Assembly (NCBI GenBank): GCA_003646505.1
Contig: QMKT01000081.1
Location: 1 to 8,516 of the forward strand
Source of the DNA: Campylobacterota bacterium
GTDB lineage: Bacteria; Campylobacterota; Campylobacteria; Campylobacterales; Sulfurovaceae
Direction: 5' to 3'
Length of the DNA stretch: 8,516 nucleotides
Part shown: piece by piece, positions 5,572 through 8,516 of the stretch
Numbering within the stretch: position 1 is the first letter of the stretch
Layout: each line of letters begins with the position of its first letter
Program-made: the position numbers and the translations under genes
The notes under the pieces: generated by a model
What the model was told of the DNA's origin: nothing
What the model saw: only the letters and a program-made list of their open reading frames with translations
The model's database searches: none

Positions 5572-5580
5572 TGATATAAT
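5572..5580 (+). promoter_or_regulatory. Extended -10 promoter of the nnrS gene
   Basis: TGATATAAT is a perfect extended -10 element. The start would be near 5587, leaving an 18-nt leader that contains the AAGGA site (5593-5597). The inverted repeat 9 bp upstream could repress or activate it. Confidence 0.65.
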
Positions 5581-5604
5581 CAAATCAAATACAAGGATAA
5601 TTCA

Positions 5605-6792
5605 ATGCATATGAAATTTAGCGAAGACCCCAAAAGTAACTACTTTTTTTCTCAACCCCATCAACCCTTTTTTGTGTTAGCCTTTGTGAATGCGATCATT
5701 ACCATGCTAGTATTTCTTCTTGCATATAAAGGTGTACTAAACCTTGCGATAACACCTTCAAGCTTTCATGCCTATGGTATAACCTACCTTATGTTCACCC
5801 CTGCTTTTTTAGCTTTTTTATTTACTACTTTCCCGCGCTTTACTGCCACTGAACCTATAGAGCTAAAGAGTTATATGGGTGTATTTACACTCTATTATCT
5901 TGGGTCTATATTGTATTTGCTTGGGAGTATCGTAACGCCAGTATTTTCTGGTACTGCAATGTTCCTCCTTTTTGCAGGACACTTTAAAGGTATGCTTATG
6001 CTAAGAAAGATGTACCTAACCACAAACATGGAAGACAAACAGGATGTTTACTGGATACTGCTTGCAATAAAATTGGGATTGTTCTCTCATCTCTTGTTTA
6101 TCATTGCAGAACTGTTCTATATGCCTTTAATGGGACTTTCAATTGAGATCTCGATCTATTTGTATCTTTTCTTACTTACTTTTACTGTGGCTCAGCGCAT
6201 GATACCTTTTTTCTCTCACAGCATGGTAGAGAAAAATGAGAAGTTATTTGTCATTGTTTTTTCCCTCTTAGTACTGCATGTCATACTTGAAGGGTTTGTT
6301 ACGCATAGTTCATTCATTGTTGATATTGCATTAGGCTATATCTTGGGAAAAGAACTTTTACGATGGAAACTGCCATTTCCAAACCCAAATCCTATGCTTT
6401 GGGTCTTACATATTGCTATGTATTGGATCCCTGTAGCTTTTATAGTCGCTGCTTTGAGTAATCTATTGACACTCATTACCGAGGTAGACTTCCTGTTTCT
6501 CGACATCCATGTACTTATGCTTGGATTTGTATTTACTATACTTATTGGTTTTGGTACCCGTGTGACCATTGGACATTCAGGTAACGCCATGCAGGCTGAC
6601 AAATGGGTAAAAATACTTTTTATCTGGACACAGGTCGTGGTCCTTCTACGTATACTTACCTCTTTTGCCTCTGCATTAGGATGGAACTATATGGTACTTT
6701 TTGACATCTCCGCCACAGTATGGATGCTAATGTTTATCCTATGGTCTTTAAGATTCTTTGCTGTACTTATTAAAGGTAAAAAGTTAACATAG
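5605..6792 (+). CDS. nnrS: NnrS family haem- and copper-containing membrane protein
   Basis: 395 residues, almost wholly membrane helices (about 12), the usual NnrS length. Family marks seen: the N-terminal QPHQPFFVLAF entry (17-27); H55 in SFHAYGITYLMFTPAFLAFLF, which matches the HxxxM...P..GFL region; TFPRFT (75-80); the polar QRMIPFFSH (197-205); and DIHVLMLGFVFTILIGFGTRV followed by TIGHSG (300-326) with H302, R319 and H324, the most conserved haem/copper ligand region. NnrS proteins protect against nitric oxide by limiting damage to iron pools in denitrifiers and related bacteria. The first ATG was chosen because AAGGA is 7 nt upstream, while the ATG two codons later would be 13 nt away. 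It is transcribed alone from the promoter at 5572-5580; no NO reductase gene is visible nearby. Confidence 0.92.
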   Translation: MHMKFSEDPKSNYFFSQPHQPFFVLAFVNAIITMLVFLLAYKGVLNLAITPSSFHAYGITYLMFTPAFLAFLFTTFPRFTATEPIELKSYMGVFTLYYLGSILYLLGSIVTPVFSGTAMFLLFAGHFKGMLMLRKMYLTTNMEDKQDVYWILLAIKLGLFSHLLFIIAELFYMPLMGLSIEISIYLYLFLLTFTVAQRMIPFFSHSMVEKNEKLFVIVFSLLVLHVILEGFVTHSSFIVDIALGYILGKELLRWKLPFPNPNPMLWVLHIAMYWIPVAFIVAALSNLLTLITEVDFLFLDIHVLMLGFVFTILIGFGTRVTIGHSGNAMQADKWVKILFIWTQVVVLLRILTSFASALGWNYMVLFDISATVWMLMFILWSLRFFAVLIKGKKLT

Positions 6793-6812
6793 CAGGCAGG
6801 CCTAAAATTGGC

Positions 6813-6818
6813 TATAAT
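6813..6818 (+). promoter_or_regulatory. -10 box of the mini-ORF / secreted protein / ygiQ operon
   Basis: A perfect TATAAT lies 20 bp after the nnrS stop. Transcription would start around 6825, which coincides with the ATG of the small ORF at 6825. No -35 box is recognisable. Confidence 0.55.
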
Positions 6819-6824
6819 GCGATT

Positions 6825-6866
6825 ATGATAAAAACCAACAGTTCAATGCAGGGAGTCAGTAAATAA
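6825..6866 (+). CDS. Possible 13-codon leader peptide overlapping the next start
   Basis: ATG 6825 opens a frame encoding MIKTNSSMQGVSK that ends in TAA 6864-6866; its last base is the first base of the next gene's ATG (TAATG). The start sits where the transcript is expected to begin, so translation would be leaderless. The ribosome binding site of the next gene (AGGGAG, 6850-6855) lies inside it, so the two could be translationally coupled. No attenuator codon run is present. It may be a chance ORF. Confidence 0.3.
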   Translation: MIKTNSSMQGVSK

Positions 6867-7612
6867 TGTGTCTTAAACGATTATTGATCATAGCCCTTTT
6901 TTTACCATTTTTTTCTACTGCAGCAACACTTGAGCAGGTTGAGCAGTATCTTTCTATTTCCAATGCAGAAGAAGAACTTCTTTTACTTGAATCACAGTTC
7001 TCTTCTATGCAAAATGGTTTTAGTCAAGATAATAATGCTTCTGAGAATGAAACCTATGATATGCAGATGTTCTCGCTTCGTTTTAAAGAGTATATTCAAA
7101 CCCATTTAAGTGAAAATGAAATGGCAGAAGTACTGCAAAGCTATAAGAATGTCATATTCTTACAATTTATCTCAGCAACATCTGTTAACTATACAGAGAG
7201 TAATGAAACAGAAAACTATATCAAGAGACTGAAAGAAGACCCTGAAGCCAGTGTACGCCTAGGGCTTGTAGAAAAGATAAACTCTGAGGTCAACAACAAA
7301 GAGTCTATGGTAGTAATGTTTGATGAACTTATGAAACCACTTATGCAAAGTGCAAAAGGCGGAAAGAATTTAGATGATGAAACTATGAAGCAACGTCGTG
7401 AATCCTATATGAAGACGATGATAGAATCATCCCACAATGAAACGCTGTATGCAACCAAAGATTTTAGTATAGAAGAGTTAGAGAAACTTCTTGAAATTGC
7501 ACAAACTCCTGCTATAGGCTATGAGATGAAAACGATCTATGGTGCTACCGCTTATGCTCTAAAAGAGTTTTTTCTCTCCATGGCTAGTCGATATGATATT
7601 TCTAAACACTAA
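6866..7612 (+). CDS. Secreted helical protein, DUF2059-like
   Basis: 248 residues. A signal peptide (positively charged CLKR, hydrophobic core to about residue 17, then STAA) predicts export to the periplasm; C2 is not in a lipobox. The mature protein is helical and acidic with no cysteine. The C-terminal part (ATKDFSIEELEKLLEIAQTPAIGYEM, 196-221) resembles the DUF2059 pattern in which a short helix pair precedes a 'FYxSPxGxK'-like turn, here AQTPAIGYEM. A second, weaker copy appears at 73-100 (FKEYIQTHLSENEMAEVLQSYKN), hinting at an internal duplication. The function is unknown. AGGGAG stands 10 nt before the ATG. ygiQ begins 11 nt after its stop, so the two are cotranscribed. Confidence 0.7.
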   Translation: MCLKRLLIIALFLPFFSTAATLEQVEQYLSISNAEEELLLLESQFSSMQNGFSQDNNASENETYDMQMFSLRFKEYIQTHLSENEMAEVLQSYKNVIFLQFISATSVNYTESNETENYIKRLKEDPEASVRLGLVEKINSEVNNKESMVVMFDELMKPLMQSAKGGKNLDDETMKQRRESYMKTMIESSHNETLYATKDFSIEELEKLLEIAQTPAIGYEMKTIYGATAYALKEFFLSMASRYDISKH

Positions 7613-7623
7613 GGTACAAAGCA

Positions 7624-8516
7624 ATGAGTAAAAAAATGAAAAACAACCCAAACGTAAACTTCAGCGAAAAGGACTTTTTACCTACAACAAGAGCTGAGAT
7701 GGATGCACGTGGTTGGAAACAATGTGACATTATACTTGTCTCTGGTGATGCCTACATAGACTCTCCTTTTATCGGTGTTGCTACAGTCGGACGTATGCTT
7801 GAGAAACTTGGCTATAAAGTTGGTATCATCGGTCAACCTGATGCGAAAAGTGACAAAGACATCAAACGTTTAGGTGAACCAAGACTCTATTGGGGTGTGA
7901 GCGGTGGAAGTATCGACTCTATGGTTGCCAACTATACCGCAACTAAGAAGTTTAGAAATTCAGATGACTATACGCCAGGTGGTAAAAATACCAAACGTCC
8001 TGACCGTGCAGTACTGGTTTATACCAATCTCATACGTCAAAATTTTAAAAATACTGTTCCTGTGGTATTGGGTGGGATTGAAGCAAGTCTTAGACGTGTC
8101 ACACACTATGACTACTGGACGAACAAACTTAGAAAACCCATACTTTTTGATTCTAAAGCAGACATTCTCATTTATGGTATGGGAGAACAGGCCATCCGTG
8201 ACCTTACATCTGCTATTGATAAAGGTAAAGACTGGAAAAATGTACGTGGTGTATGTTACATAAGTAAAGAACCTGTAGAAAGTTACCACCAAATGCCTTC
8301 TCATCAGGACTGTTTAGATAATAAAGAGAAGTACATAGACCTTTTTGATCTCTTTTATGACAATAATGATCCCATTGCAGCAAAAGGACTCTGCCAAAAA
8401 GTAGACACTCGGTATGCCATACAAAATCCGCCATGTGACTACCTTAATGAACCTGAAATGGATGAAGTCTCTGCGCTGCCATTTACACGCGAACTTCACC
8501 CTTACCATAGACCAGA
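7624..8516 (+). CDS. ygiQ: YgiQ family radical SAM protein (N-terminal part, 3' end cut by window)
   Basis: The frame opens at ATG 7624 and is uninterrupted to the window edge (297 codons plus 2 nt). The YgiQ N-terminal domain is clear: FLPTTRAEMDARGWKQCDIILVSGDAYIDSPFIG followed by VGRMLEKLGYKVGIIGQP, then WGVSGGSIDSMVANYTA, YTPGGKNTKRPDRA, the VVLGGIEASLRR motif and the LPFTRELHPYH stretch at the cut end. YgiQ proteins are about 600-750 residues, so this is less than half; the CxxxCxxC iron-sulfur motif that binds SAM should lie just beyond the window. The reaction is not established. The ribosome binding site AAGG (7611-7614) overlaps the stop codon of the preceding gene, 9 nt before the ATG, which indicates coupled expression with the secreted protein. 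Confidence 0.93.
   Translation, partial: MSKKMKNNPNVNFSEKDFLPTTRAEMDARGWKQCDIILVSGDAYIDSPFIGVATVGRMLEKLGYKVGIIGQPDAKSDKDIKRLGEPRLYWGVSGGSIDSMVANYTATKKFRNSDDYTPGGKNTKRPDRAVLVYTNLIRQNFKNTVPVVLGGIEASLRRVTHYDYWTNKLRKPILFDSKADILIYGMGEQAIRDLTSAIDKGKDWKNVRGVCYISKEPVESYHQMPSHQDCLDNKEKYIDLFDLFYDNNDPIAAKGLCQKVDTRYAIQNPPCDYLNEPEMDEVSALPFTRELHPYHRP

Noticed and set aside
5572..5582. FNR/NnrR-type box at the nnrS promoter (TGAT-ATA-ATCA)
   Set aside because: The half-sites are separated by 3 instead of the needed spacing and overlap the -10 element, so it is better explained as the promoter itself.
7960..8508. Several ORFs on both strands in the right-hand 600 bp (minus strand and plus frame at 7904-8263)
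   Set aside because: All are shadows of the ygiQ frame, which runs open from 7624 to the window edge and carries the family motifs.

Overview
The window is AT-rich and looks like chromosome of a free-living Campylobacterota (Epsilonproteobacteria) species of the Sulfurovum/Sulfurimonas type. This is an inference from the gene mix (NnrS, YgiQ, DUF4389, a short CASCH cytochrome with a Spy-like tail, a DUF234 protein), from the promoters (good TATAAT -10 boxes with no convincing -35) and from AAGGA-type ribosome binding sites. No mobile element, CRISPR array, tRNA or rRNA was seen. Both ends cut genes: a methyltransferase at the left and ygiQ at the right.

Left part (1-1838): a minus-strand SAM-dependent methyltransferase with an N-terminal Cys4 zinc-ribbon-like head runs off the left edge. 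It diverges from a plus-strand, Tat-exported, probably lipid-anchored TRAP solute-binding protein of the TakP type that has no TRAP membrane subunits beside it.

Middle (1853-4129): two minus-strand genes encode a periplasmic cytochrome c fused to a Spy/CpxP-like helical tail and a small DUF4389 membrane protein. Divergent from them is the most interesting element of the window: a cyclic-di-GMP-I (GEMM) class riboswitch aptamer at about 3137-3217, preceded by a 28-bp near-perfect palindrome over the likely promoter and followed by a DUF4382 outer-surface lipoprotein. This suggests second-messenger control of a cell-surface protein.

Right-middle (4163-5501): a minus-strand DUF234 protein that has lost an expected active-site glutamate, behind a cluster of four TATAAT boxes, and a small three-helix membrane protein whose natural start appears to be cut off by an in-frame TGA.

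Right part (5605-8516): an NnrS-type haem/copper membrane protein linked to nitric oxide stress, with an inverted repeat and extended -10 promoter; then a secreted helical protein preceded by a 13-codon mini-ORF that overlaps its start; then, 11 nt on, the N-terminal part of a YgiQ radical SAM protein. The last two form a short operon. Apart from this pair, most genes here are single transcription units with their own promoters.
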